Positions 1-7,560 of a DNA stretch of 64,000 nt are shown in pieces. The position numbers were made by a program, and so were the translations under genes. The notes beneath the pieces were generated by a model. That model was not told the origin of the DNA, ran no database searches, and worked only from the letters and a program-made list of their open reading frames with translations. This DNA comes from Brevirhabdus pacifica (lineage in GTDB: Bacteria; Pseudomonadota; Alphaproteobacteria; Rhodobacterales; Rhodobacteraceae). The DNA lies in contig NZ_PGFI01000011.1 of NCBI RefSeq assembly GCF_002797755.1, forward strand, positions 992,001-1,056,000, in the 5' to 3' direction. Every line of letters begins with the position of its first letter. Position 1 is the first letter of the stretch.

Positions 1-186
1 GAACACATCCGCCAGTTGTCCTTCGTGGATGAAGACCGCCGCCTGGCCCTCGCGCACGGTCAGCTTGGCGCCGTACTTGATGGCGTGGCCCTCACGCTCG
101 AACCGCCAGACCATCGTGTCGCGGGTGTCGTCGGTCCAGTGGATGACGTCGATGAACTCACCGGTCAGAAAATCGAAAATGCCCAT
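1..186 (-). CDS. SPFH-domain protein, N-terminal part (cut by window edge)
   Basis: The first 62 residues of a protein whose C-terminus lies beyond the left edge. It begins MGIFDFLTGEFIDVI and continues with a segment ending in VREGQAAVFIHEGQLADVF. This resembles the start of the SPFH (band-7/flotillin-like) proteins annotated as virion core protein/YdjI. The ATG is preceded by AAGGAA at a normal distance. It is the last visible gene of the minus-strand run terC - small ORF - xpaC - telA - DUF2927, and SPFH proteins of this type often occur beside TelA/XpaC genes. Function is inferred only: membrane-associated scaffolding during envelope stress. The family call rests on a short fragment. Confidence 0.75.
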   Translation of the reverse strand, partial: MGIFDFLTGEFIDVIHWTDDTRDTMVWRFEREGHAIKYGAKLTVREGQAAVFIHEGQLADVF

Positions 187-249
187 GCTCAGCGTTCCTT
201 CGTGACGGTCGTTTCATGCCGGGGGCCGCCGCGCGGCCCCGGGGGCGGG

Positions 250-1203
250 TCAGCTTTCGCCGGGCATCAGCTCGGCCGCGATCTGCTCGACGATGGGGCG
301 GGCGGTCTCGGGGGTCATGCCCAGCTTCAGCCGCTTGTCGTAGAGGATTTTCAGCAGCAGCTCATCCTGGCGGGTCAGAAGCGCGAATTCCTCGTCATCG
401 TTGAAGATCGAGGGGCGCGCCGCCGGGCTGTCGTTGGCCAGGCCCAGGCCCTGGGCCAGCTCCTCGTGCAGGCAGGACTGGCGCAGAAGCGGCGGATGCT
501 CGGCCCGGATCACGGCCACGGCCGCCGAGTAGCGGTTGTCGTTGCCCTGTTCGGAGAAGGCGTAGACTGAGCAGAAGGTATAGCGCGGCAGGCGCGCGAT
601 CTCGTTCAGGGTGGGGCGGCCGATGCCGGGGACCAGATTCTCCAGGCGCGGGCCCGAGGCGGCAAGCTCGTCGGTGTTCATCACCAGCACGTGGTAGTTC
701 GCCGCGCCCTCGGTCATGCGGATGTCGGCGCCGGTGAGCCGCGCCAGCCGCTGCACGTAGCGCCGGGTCATGTCGCGGTCGCGTTTGCGCTGGGCCTCGT
801 CGACCGAGTCGCCGAAATAGAGCTTGAGGCGCACGGGCTCCTCCCAGCGGCGCAGGGCGCTGGGGGTTTCCTGGGCCACGAAACGGCCGCCGCGCACGGT
901 GTATTCGTCGTAAAGCGCGATGCGGATGAAATTCTCGACCAGCGCGCGCCGGGTGAAGGGGGCATCGGCGCCCCCCTGGTCGGTGCGCAGAAGCCCCTGG
1001 CTTTTCAGACGGGCCTCGGAGCGGGCGTAATACTGGCTGAACTCGCGGCTGCGGGCCGAGGGCTGGGGCTTTGCGGGCTTCGCGACGACGGGGGCCTCGG
1101 GCTGGGGTGCGGGCACGGGCGCGGTGGCGACGGGTGCCTCGCAGGCCGCCAGCAGGAAAAGCGCAGGGATCGCCGCGCGGGTCAGAAAGGTTGTTCGCGT
1201 CAT
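250..1203 (-). CDS. DUF2927 domain lipoprotein
   Basis: A 317-residue protein. The start MTRTTFL was chosen because its ATG lies one base beyond the telA stop and yields a clean lipoprotein signal peptide with lipobox LLAAC near residue 20. A Pro/Ala-rich linker follows, then the DUF2927 domain. The C-terminal part carries LHEELAQGLGL (His at about residue 246) and then FNDDEEFALLT. This looks like a degenerate zincin HExxH-type helix, but no catalytic activity is established for the family. Predicted to be anchored in the envelope. It shares the operon with TelA, XpaC and an SPFH protein, so a role in the same membrane-stress module is likely but unproven. Confidence 0.85.
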   Translation of the reverse strand: MTRTTFLTRAAIPALFLLAACEAPVATAPVPAPQPEAPVVAKPAKPQPSARSREFSQYYARSEARLKSQGLLRTDQGGADAPFTRRALVENFIRIALYDEYTVRGGRFVAQETPSALRRWEEPVRLKLYFGDSVDEAQRKRDRDMTRRYVQRLARLTGADIRMTEGAANYHVLVMNTDELAASGPRLENLVPGIGRPTLNEIARLPRYTFCSVYAFSEQGNDNRYSAAVAVIRAEHPPLLRQSCLHEELAQGLGLANDSPAARPSIFNDDEEFALLTRQDELLLKILYDKRLKLGMTPETARPIVEQIAAELMPGES

Positions 1204-1204
1204 G

Positions 1205-2401
1205 TCATCCGTTCTTGGGCACGCTGGTGCCCAGGTTGTCGCCCTTGCCATCCTTGCGCGCCGAGGCGGCCGACAGCGTGGTTTTCAATTCGCTCTCCAT
1301 GCGCTGAAGCTCGACCTCCGCGGCGGCCCGGCGGGCCTTGCCTTCGTCGGCGATGCGCAGGCTTTCCTCGATCGTGGCGATCAGCTCGGCGTTGGCATGG
1401 TTGACCGCCTCGATATCGAAGACGCCACGCTCCATCTCCTGCCTGATCTCGCGATTGGCGTCACGCAGGTTCTCGGCGTTCGAGCGCAGCAGTTCGTTGG
1501 TCAGGTCATTGGCGCCGCGCACGGCCTCGGCCGCCTCGCGCGAGCGCTGGATCGTGACCGCCTGCGCCAGCTGGGTTTCCCAAAGCGGCACGGTGTTGAC
1601 CAACGTGGAGTTGATCTTGGTGACAAGGCTCTTGTCGTTCTCCTGCACCAGCCGGATCGAGGGCAGGGACTGCATCGTCACCTGGCGGGTCAGCTTGAGG
1701 TCATGCACCCGGCGTTCCAGGTCGTCGCGGGCGGCGCGCAGGTCGCGCAACTCCTGCGCCTTGAGAAGCTGCTGGTCCTCGGCGGCGGCCTCGACCTCGC
1801 GCTCCTTCTCGGGGATGGTTTCGGCGTCAAGCCGGGCAAGCTTCTCTTCGCCGGCGGCGATGTAGACGGCCAGCTCGTCATAAAATTCCAGCGTCTTGCC
1901 ATACAGCAGATCAAGCGACTTGATGTCCTTCAGAAGCTGGTGCTCGTGGCCCAGCAGGTCATCAGTCACCTTGTCGATCTGGTCCTGGACCTTTTCGAAC
2001 CGGGCGGCGAACTTGGCCATGGGCGCGATCTGCCCGGTCAGTTTTTCCCACCAAGAGCGCTTGCGCCGCACGTCCAGCTCGCTGACCGAAAAGCCGCGGA
2101 TCGTCGAGACGATGTCGCGCAGGCTGTCGCCCGCGGGGCCCACGTCCTTGTTGCGCACGTCGGCCAGCATCGACTGGCTGATCTGCTGCAACTCGGCCTG
2201 CGCGGCCGAGCCGAAGCGCACGATCGAGCCCGTGTCGGTCATGTCCAGCTCATCCATGCGGCGCCGGATCTCGGCCTGAAGCGGGGGCTCGGCGGCCTCC
2301 AGCGGCACAAGATCCGTCGAGGGCTCGGGCAGGACGGCCCGGCTGACGGCATCGACTTCGGCAATGGTCGCTTCGGCTTGGCGGCGGGTGGTTTCCGACA
2401 T
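1205..2401 (-). CDS. TelA/KlaA-family toxic anion resistance protein
   Basis: A 398-residue soluble, strongly helical protein of the TelA family (toxic anion/tellurite resistance). The start MSETTRRQ follows AGGAAGGA. Coiled-coil-rich stretches run through about residues 130-390, with many charged heptads such as DDLERRVHDL and MERGVFDIE. No transmembrane segments or catalytic motifs are visible. TelA proteins are repeatedly found beside XpaC-like genes, as here: xpaC ends 35 bp upstream and the DUF2927 lipoprotein starts immediately downstream. The exact biochemical role of the family is unknown. The family name derives from plasmid tellurite-resistance work and need not be the physiological function here. 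Confidence 0.9.
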   Translation of the reverse strand: MSETTRRQAEATIAEVDAVSRAVLPEPSTDLVPLEAAEPPLQAEIRRRMDELDMTDTGSIVRFGSAAQAELQQISQSMLADVRNKDVGPAGDSLRDIVSTIRGFSVSELDVRRKRSWWEKLTGQIAPMAKFAARFEKVQDQIDKVTDDLLGHEHQLLKDIKSLDLLYGKTLEFYDELAVYIAAGEEKLARLDAETIPEKEREVEAAAEDQQLLKAQELRDLRAARDDLERRVHDLKLTRQVTMQSLPSIRLVQENDKSLVTKINSTLVNTVPLWETQLAQAVTIQRSREAAEAVRGANDLTNELLRSNAENLRDANREIRQEMERGVFDIEAVNHANAELIATIEESLRIADEGKARRAAAEVELQRMESELKTTLSAASARKDGKGDNLGTSVPKNG

Positions 2402-2436
2402 GGGGTGTCCTTCCTGATGGCATCTACGGCCCGGTT

Positions 2437-3333
2437 TCACCGGGCGCGGTCGTTCTCTCGTTCAAGCCGCTCGCGCAGCACGTCGATCTCGATGTCGAGG
2501 TCCGAGCGGTCGTCCAGCAGCAGCCGGTCCGAACGGGCGGCGAAATTGCCCGACAGATCCTCCAGCAGCGCGACGTAGCGCACGCGGTCCTCGGGGTCGC
2601 GGGTGCGGGCGTAGAGATCGGCGAACTTGACCGTCGCATCGCGCGCGCCCTGCAGGTAGATCCCCAGGTAGCGGCGCGCGGCCCGCAGGTCGCGCGGATC
2701 CTCCTCGATGCGGCGGAACATGCGCCGGGCGGTGGCGGCAAAATCGGCGACCCGGCGTTCAAGGTCGCGGTCGCCTGCGCGGCGGATGGCGTCGGCCATG
2801 GCGGCCAGATGCCCCTCGGCCCGCTCGACCGCGTCGGCCACGCGGCCGTTGGCCAGCGGATCGACCCCCTCCATGCCCTTGTCGCGCAGCGGGTCGGCGC
2901 CGAATGCCGCAACGTGCAGAATGCCGGCAAGACCCGCGTAGACCACCGGCGCCCCGATGCCGCCGCCGGTCGGATCCCATCCCGCCAGACCCGCGCCCAG
3001 GCCGGTGAAGACCGCGGCGATCAGCTTGCGGGGCAGGGCCGGACGCCGGGCCACCCGCCGGGCGGCATAAGCCATCTCGGCCCGCAGCCCCTCGCGCAGC
3101 AGCCAGAAGCCTGTGACCAGAACCGCGAAGGCCAAAAGGTCCACCGCCATGCCCACCGGGCCTTCGCCGAAGGCCGTGAAAAGCAGCGGCACCGCTGTCA
3201 GGAAAAGGAAATTCGGCCGCGCCAGCGAGGTGTCGGGCACCCGCCCGTCGAAAGGGCGCGTGCGGTCCGTCGCGGGGCCGGCTCCGTCGCCGGTGCGGTC
3301 GGGCGAAAACTTGCCGCCATACTGCCGGGCCAT
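2437..3333 (-). CDS. XpaC-like membrane protein (5-bromo-4-chloroindolyl phosphate hydrolysis family)
   Basis: A 298-residue protein. Hydrophobic segments lie at about residues 40-85 and 100-145. A helical, charged C-terminal half with RRAGDRDLERRVADFAATARRMF fits the XpaC family's cytoplasmic domain. The family name comes from an assay phenotype in Bacillus; no enzyme activity is established. The ATG at 3331-3333 shares one base with the TGA of the 29-codon ORF upstream, suggesting translational coupling. A GTG one codon earlier is the alternative start. It lies directly upstream of telA, the usual partner of this family. Confidence 0.85.
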   Translation of the reverse strand: MARQYGGKFSPDRTGDGAGPATDRTRPFDGRVPDTSLARPNFLFLTAVPLLFTAFGEGPVGMAVDLLAFAVLVTGFWLLREGLRAEMAYAARRVARRPALPRKLIAAVFTGLGAGLAGWDPTGGGIGAPVVYAGLAGILHVAAFGADPLRDKGMEGVDPLANGRVADAVERAEGHLAAMADAIRRAGDRDLERRVADFAATARRMFRRIEEDPRDLRAARRYLGIYLQGARDATVKFADLYARTRDPEDRVRYVALLEDLSGNFAARSDRLLLDDRSDLDIEIDVLRERLERENDRAR

Positions 3334-3422
3334 CACACGACCCCCAGCAGGCCGGTCGTCACCCCGGCCAGCAGAACGACCAGCACCACATAGGAAATCT
3401 TGCGCAGGCCGTCACCGCTCAT
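3333..3422 (-). CDS. 29-residue single-pass membrane peptide in the terC-telA operon
   Basis: A very short frame running from ATG at 3420-3422 to TGA at 3333-3335. The peptide starts MSGDGLRKISY, continues with an uninterrupted hydrophobic helix of about 18 residues (VVLVVLLAGVTTG) and ends LLGVV. Its TGA overlaps the ATG of xpaC (TGATG), a typical coupling arrangement. The gap to terC upstream is 66 bp. No strong Shine-Dalgarno sequence is seen. The charge pattern (Arg-Lys before the helix) predicts an N-in single-pass topology. I infer a small operon-internal membrane subunit. The alternative is a leader frame whose translation only sets xpaC expression. Confidence 0.6.
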   Translation of the reverse strand: MSGDGLRKISYVVLVVLLAGVTTGLLGVV

Positions 3423-3488
3423 GCGTCGCTACCCAATCCAAGGACTTCGTGGGATCAATATAGGTCAGACCGGGGGCCGGGGCCAGTT

Positions 3489-4310
3489 TCATGAACGCCG
3501 CTGCGACGCCGTGCGCTCCATCGCCAGGCGCCGCTGGTAGCCGGATTGGATTACCTCGACCAGCACCAGCACCACGACCGAGAAATAGAAGGTCGTCTTG
3601 GACATGGGTATGATGTCATAGCCGAAGACCTTGATCATCAGCGCGTCATCATGAACGGCATGCGCCGCCGCCGGCCCGGCCTCGCCCAGCAGGACGACAC
3701 CGACGATCAGCAGGATGAAAAGGCCCAGCACCTCGTACATACGGTTCTTTTGAAGGAAGGCCGTGACCCCGTCGGCCAGAAGCAGCATTGCCAGCCCCGA
3801 CACCAGGATCGCCGTCGCCAGGACAAAGAAGACATCCGTGATCGCCAGCGCCGAAAGCACCGAGTCGAAGCTGAAGATCAGGTTCATCAGCACGATCAGC
3901 ATCACCACCTGGAAGGCCGACTTGCCCTGCTTGGCATCGACATCCGTGTCCAGATGCTCGATCGAGAGCATGTGGCTGATCTCTTTCACGGCGGTGTACA
4001 TGATGAAGACACCGCCGACGACGAAGACCACGGTGGCGAAATTGACCCCGCCCTCCAGGATCCCTTCCCAAGGCATGATGAAGAAGGGCTCCTTGAGCAT
4101 GTCCAGAAGCTCGATCATCGCGAAAAGCAGCACGATCCGCAGGGCGACCGCCAGGACGATCCCCCAGAAGCGCACCGCCTTCTGCTGGGCCAGCGGCGCG
4201 CGCTGGCTTTCGATCGAGATGTAGAGAAGGTTGTCGAACCCCAGAACCGCCTGGAGAAAGAGCAACATCACGAGGTTGCCCATGTTTTCGAGGGTCAGAA
4301 GGTCCGCCAT
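3489..4310 (-). CDS. TerC-family integral membrane protein
   Basis: A 273-residue TerC-family protein with about seven or eight membrane spans. It begins MADLLTLENMGNL, with the conserved first-helix pattern LGFDNLLYISI near residues 22-32 and a second acidic motif, SFDSVLSA, near residue 150. Characterised TerC relatives in Bacillus act in Mn2+ export to secreted or membrane enzymes; others belong to tellurite (Ter) systems. An intact paired-acidic-residue pattern suggests a working metal-linked transporter. It is the first gene of the terC - small ORF - xpaC - telA - DUF2927 - SPFH run. The 242-bp spacer upstream, after rluB, is the likely promoter region. Confidence 0.93.
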   Translation of the reverse strand: MADLLTLENMGNLVMLLFLQAVLGFDNLLYISIESQRAPLAQQKAVRFWGIVLAVALRIVLLFAMIELLDMLKEPFFIMPWEGILEGGVNFATVVFVVGGVFIMYTAVKEISHMLSIEHLDTDVDAKQGKSAFQVVMLIVLMNLIFSFDSVLSALAITDVFFVLATAILVSGLAMLLLADGVTAFLQKNRMYEVLGLFILLIVGVVLLGEAGPAAAHAVHDDALMIKVFGYDIIPMSKTTFYFSVVVLVLVEVIQSGYQRRLAMERTASQRRS

Positions 4311-4552
4311 TTCACGCTCCGGTCACATGTGTGTCATCCGTATCCTAGCGCCAACGCGGCAAATGCCCAACGGTTCGTGACAAAACGGATTTTTCCGCCC
4401 CGTGCGACCGCCCGCCACAGGGCGAAGGGGCGGCGGGGACCGGTCGCGCGCCGCGAACGGGCAGGGGGAGCGCCGCTCGGTGGGGGACCGGGTGCGTTCG
4501 CCGGTAGAATGGGGGCACGAGACCGCGGCGACGACGCCGTGGCTTTGCGGGG

Positions 4553-5689
4553 TCAGCCCCTGCGCGGCCCGCCCGGCTTGCCGGGCTTGCGCGGGGAAGG
4601 GCCGCCCGGTCGCTTGCCCGCGCCGCGCTCCGCAAAGCCCCGCTCGCCAAATCCGCGATCATTGGTACCCCGGTTGCCCGGCTTGCTGGCGGCGGGCTTG
4701 CTGCCCGTCCGCGCCCTGGGTTTCCCGCCGGGCTTACCCTGGGGTCTTCCCTTCGGCCCCGCGTCGCCGCGCGGCTCCGTGCGCTCCGCGTCCCGCTCGG
4801 CGGTCTCGGCCGCGTTGCGGCGCGGGCGTTGCAGGACCTTGCCCTGCATCCGCCCGCCCTGGGCGCCGGTGCCGGCGGGCTTGCGGGCGCCCGGCTTGCG
4901 CCCGTCGGGCTTGCCGGGCCGACGGGCCTTGCGGGCGGTGCCGGTGGGCTCCTCCTCGGGCGTCAGGCCCAGTTGGTCGCGCATCACCCGGCCCTTGATC
5001 TCCGAGACCTCGCCCGGCTTCAGGTCGCCAAGCTGGAAGGGGCCATAGCTGACCCGGATCAGCCGGTTGACGGTCAGGCCGACGGCCTCCATGGCGCGCC
5101 GGATCTCGCGGTTGCGCCCCTCGCGCAGACCCACCGTCAGCCAGGCATTGGCGCCCTGCTGACGGTCGAGCTGCACGATCATGCCCTGGAAACGCTCGCC
5201 CTCGACCACCAGCCCCTTGCGCAAGGGCTCCAGGGCGGCGTCCTCGGGAGTGCCCTTGACCCGGACCCGGTACTTGCGCAGCCAGCCGGTGGCCGGCAGC
5301 TCAAGCTGCCGCTTGATGGCGCCGTCGTTGGTCAGCAGCAACAGGCCCTCGGAGTTCAGGTCAAGCCGTCCCACCGACATCACCCGGGGCATCTCCTCGG
5401 GCAGGCTTTCGAAGACCGTGGTGCGGCCCTTCTCGTCGCGTTCGGTCGTCACCAGGCCCAGGGGCTTGTGATAAAGCCACAGGCGCGGCGGCTCGGGCGG
5501 CGCAAGCTCGGTGCCATCGACGGTGATGCGCTCGCGCCCGGTGACGTTCAGCGCCGGGCTGTCGATGCGCTTGCCATCGACCCGGACGCGCCCCTCGAGG
5601 ATCATCTTCTCGGCATCGCGCCGGCTGGCCACGCCGGCACGCGCCAGCACCTTGGCGATCCGGTCGCCCTGTTTTTCCTGATCTGTCAT
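4553..5689 (-). CDS. rluB: 23S rRNA pseudouridine synthase, RluB type
   Basis: A 378-residue RsuA/RluB/E/F-family enzyme that isomerises uridine in 23S rRNA. An S4 RNA-binding domain occupies about residues 8-65 (RIAKVLARAGVASRRDAE). The catalytic core contains GRLDLNSEGLLLLTNDG with the nucleophilic Asp110, and the LRKYRVRVKG and REGRNREIRR motifs. The start MTDQEKQ was preferred over an upstream ATG because the S4 domain begins immediately. From about residue 250 a tail of more than 120 residues is rich in Lys, Arg, Gly and Pro (repeats such as GKPG, RGF.ER) and must be disordered; it probably adds RNA affinity. The tail DNA is low-complexity and GC-rich. Confidence 0.92.
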   Translation of the reverse strand: MTDQEKQGDRIAKVLARAGVASRRDAEKMILEGRVRVDGKRIDSPALNVTGRERITVDGTELAPPEPPRLWLYHKPLGLVTTERDEKGRTTVFESLPEEMPRVMSVGRLDLNSEGLLLLTNDGAIKRQLELPATGWLRKYRVRVKGTPEDAALEPLRKGLVVEGERFQGMIVQLDRQQGANAWLTVGLREGRNREIRRAMEAVGLTVNRLIRVSYGPFQLGDLKPGEVSEIKGRVMRDQLGLTPEEEPTGTARKARRPGKPDGRKPGARKPAGTGAQGGRMQGKVLQRPRRNAAETAERDAERTEPRGDAGPKGRPQGKPGGKPRARTGSKPAASKPGNRGTNDRGFGERGFAERGAGKRPGGPSPRKPGKPGGPRRG

Positions 5690-5778
5690 GGCGCAGGCTT
5701 TACAGCGCCCCGGCCCGCAGGGGAAGCGGCTTGCGCAAAACCCTTGCGGCAGGGGCCGATCGGGGGGCAAATGGCGCG

Positions 5779-6255
5779 ATGAGCTTCACGTCCCACATGC
5801 ACCGCGCCCTTGCCGAGGCCCGCGCCGCCGCCGACCGGGCCGAGGTGCCGGTGGGCGCGGTCGTGGTCGACCCCGCAGGCCGCATCGTCGCCGCCGCTGG
5901 CAACCGCACCCGGATGAACAGCGACCCCACCGCCCATGCCGAGATCCTCGCCCTGCGCGCGGCCTGCGCCGCCGCCGGATCGGAGCGCCTGCCGGGCCAC
6001 GACCTCTACGTCACGCTGGAGCCCTGTCCGATGTGCGCCGCCGCCATCTCCTTCGCGCGGATCCGGCGCCTCTACTACGGCGCGGCCGATCCCAAGTCGG
6101 GCGGCGTGGCCCGCGGCCCGCGGATCTTCGAGCATCCCCAGGCTCATCATGTGCCCGAGGTCTACGGCGGCATCGCCGAGGCCGAGGCCGAGGCGCTCCT
6201 GACCGACTTCTTCCGTGCCCGCAGGGGCGCGGATGCCTCCGGCGGGGATATTTGA
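5779..6255 (+). CDS. tadA: tRNA-specific adenosine deaminase TadA
   Basis: A 158-residue zinc deaminase converting A34 to inosine in tRNA-Arg(ACG). The catalytic HAE lies at residues 53-55 and the zinc-binding PCPMC at 82-86. Substrate-side NRTRM and YYGAADPK blocks are present. The start MSFTSHMHRAL matches the family N-terminus; a longer upstream frame begins inside the divergent rluB leader. The last codons (…ASGGDI-stop) are written by a dispersed repeat starting at 6236, so the C-terminal tail and stop codon derive from that element. It converges with the UPF0173 gene. Confidence 0.95.
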   Translation: MSFTSHMHRALAEARAAADRAEVPVGAVVVDPAGRIVAAAGNRTRMNSDPTAHAEILALRAACAAAGSERLPGHDLYVTLEPCPMCAAAISFARIRRLYYGAADPKSGGVARGPRIFEHPQAHHVPEVYGGIAEAEAEALLTDFFRARRGADASGGDI

Positions 6256-6319
6256 GCAACACTGAAGGGGCATGGCGCGCGCCCCCGGTTCACTGTCGTC
6301 AAAATATCCCCGCCGGAGG
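6236..6319. repeat. Head-to-head pair of dispersed CCTCCGGCGGGGATATTT repeats
   Basis: A forward copy at 6236-6270 (CCTCCGGCGGGGATATTT, then CACTGAAGGGG at its end) faces an inverted copy at about 6283-6319 (AAATATCCCCGCCGGAGG). Together they form a long inverted repeat between the convergent tadA and UPF0173 genes. The forward copy matches 20540-20574 in 32 of 35 positions, and a partial inverted copy lies at 11002-11027. The pair can fold into a large stem in RNA from either strand and so may act as a bidirectional terminator or mRNA 3' stabiliser. The same kind of intergenic element is, as far as I recall, common in Rhodobacteraceae genomes. Confidence 0.8.
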
Positions 6320-6342
6320 AATCCGGCAGTAGGGGCCTTTGC

Positions 6343-7035
6343 TCAGATCTCGATGGTTTCCAGCACCTTGGGCGTGCGCACGTCGACGCCGGGCAGGCCT
6401 TCGACAAGGGCGTCTGCGGATTGCTCGAGCAGGGGGAAGGTGCCGTAGTGGCAGGGGATCACGGTGCGGAAATCGAAGTAGCGCTTGGCGGCGTAGGCCG
6501 CGCGTTTCATGTCCATGGTGAAATGGCCGCCGGCGCAGAGGATGCCGATGTCGGGGCGGTGCAGGTCGCCCATCCAGTCCATGTCGGCCATGATGTCGGT
6601 GTCGCCGCTCAGGTAGATCGTGTGGCCTTCGGCGGCGATCATGTAGCCGGCCTCGGCGCCGGCATAGACCGGCCCGTCGGGGCCCGCGACCGAGGAGGAA
6701 TGCACCGCGTTCACCATCGTCACCGCGACCTCGCCCAGCCTGACCGTGCCGCCCTTGTTGAACCCGGTGGTGGCGATGCCGTGCCGCTCCTGCCACCAGC
6801 TCATCAGGTCGTAGATACCGACGACGGGGATATCCAGCTCGCGCGCCAGCTCGGGCGCGTCGGTGGCGTGGTCGCCATGACCGTGGGTCACGAGGATATG
6901 GGTCGCCCCCTTGATGATGTCGTCGCGGTGCCCGTCGGGCAGGCTGGGGTTGCCCTTGAGCCAGGGATCGATCAGCAGGATCTGGTCCGCGATTTCCAGA
7001 CGGAAGGAGGCGTGGCCGAGCCAGGTGAGTTTCAT
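6343..7035 (-). CDS. UPF0173-family metallo-beta-lactamase-fold hydrolase
   Basis: A 230-residue metal-dependent hydrolase of the UPF0173 family. The N-terminus MKLTWLGHASFRLE is diagnostic, and the zinc motif HGHGDH is at residues 51-56. Downstream ligand blocks are NAVHSS, SGDTDI and the C-terminal PCHYGTFP. Physiological substrates are not defined for this family. Divergent from gatC, with a 234-bp spacer in which no obvious operator is seen. Confidence 0.93.
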   Translation of the reverse strand: MKLTWLGHASFRLEIADQILLIDPWLKGNPSLPDGHRDDIIKGATHILVTHGHGDHATDAPELARELDIPVVGIYDLMSWWQERHGIATTGFNKGGTVRLGEVAVTMVNAVHSSSVAGPDGPVYAGAEAGYMIAAEGHTIYLSGDTDIMADMDWMGDLHRPDIGILCAGGHFTMDMKRAAYAAKRYFDFRTVIPCHYGTFPLLEQSADALVEGLPGVDVRTPKVLETIEI

Positions 7036-7269
7036 CGGGATCTCCGTGGTTGTGGTTGCGCGGGGCGCGGTCTGCGGCGGCCGTGGTTGCCGCGCCTGTC
7101 AACATAGCAGCCGGGGGCGTCCTGTCATCGCCCGACCCGCGCGCGCCGCATGCGCCCCTGTGCCCTGCTGTCCGCGGCCCGCCCGGGCTTGCGGGCGCGG
7201 GGAGGGGGCGCTAAACGGACCTCTGACCAATTGAGGGCCCTTGCCGGGCCGACCGAGGGGATTTCCCGC

Positions 7270-7557
7270 ATGAGCATCGACATCGAAACCGCCCGCCGCG
7301 TCGCCAAGCTGGCCCGCATCAAGGTCGAGGACGACCACCTTCCCGACCTGGCGCAGGAGTTCAACAATATCCTGGGCTTCATCGAGCAGTTGAATGAGGT
7401 GGATGTGGAGGGCGTGGAGCCCATGACCTCTGTCACGCCCATGCGTCTCAAGCGCCGGACCGACGAGGTCACCGATGGCGGCATGCAGGACCGGATCCTC
7501 GCCAACGCCCCCGACGCCCGCGAGGGCTTCTTTGCCGTTCCCAAAGTGGTGGAGTGA
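7270..7557 (+). CDS. gatC: Aspartyl/glutamyl-tRNA amidotransferase subunit C
   Basis: A 95-residue GatC, the usual length. It wraps GatA in the GatCAB complex that converts Glu-tRNA-Gln and Asp-tRNA-Asn to the amides. The N-terminal helix [17 protein letters not shown] and the central [12 protein letters not shown] block are typical, as is the ending [11 protein letters not shown]. The start at 7270 fits the family N-terminus; an upstream in-frame ATG at 7150 would add an unrelated Arg/Ala-rich extension. gatA starts 3 bp after its stop, so the two are co-transcribed. gatB is not in this window. Confidence 0.96.
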   Translation: MSIDIETARRVAKLARIKVEDDHLPDLAQEFNNILGFIEQLNEVDVEGVEPMTSVTPMRLKRRTDEVTDGGMQDRILANAPDAREGFFAVPKVVE

Positions 7558-7560
7558 CCG

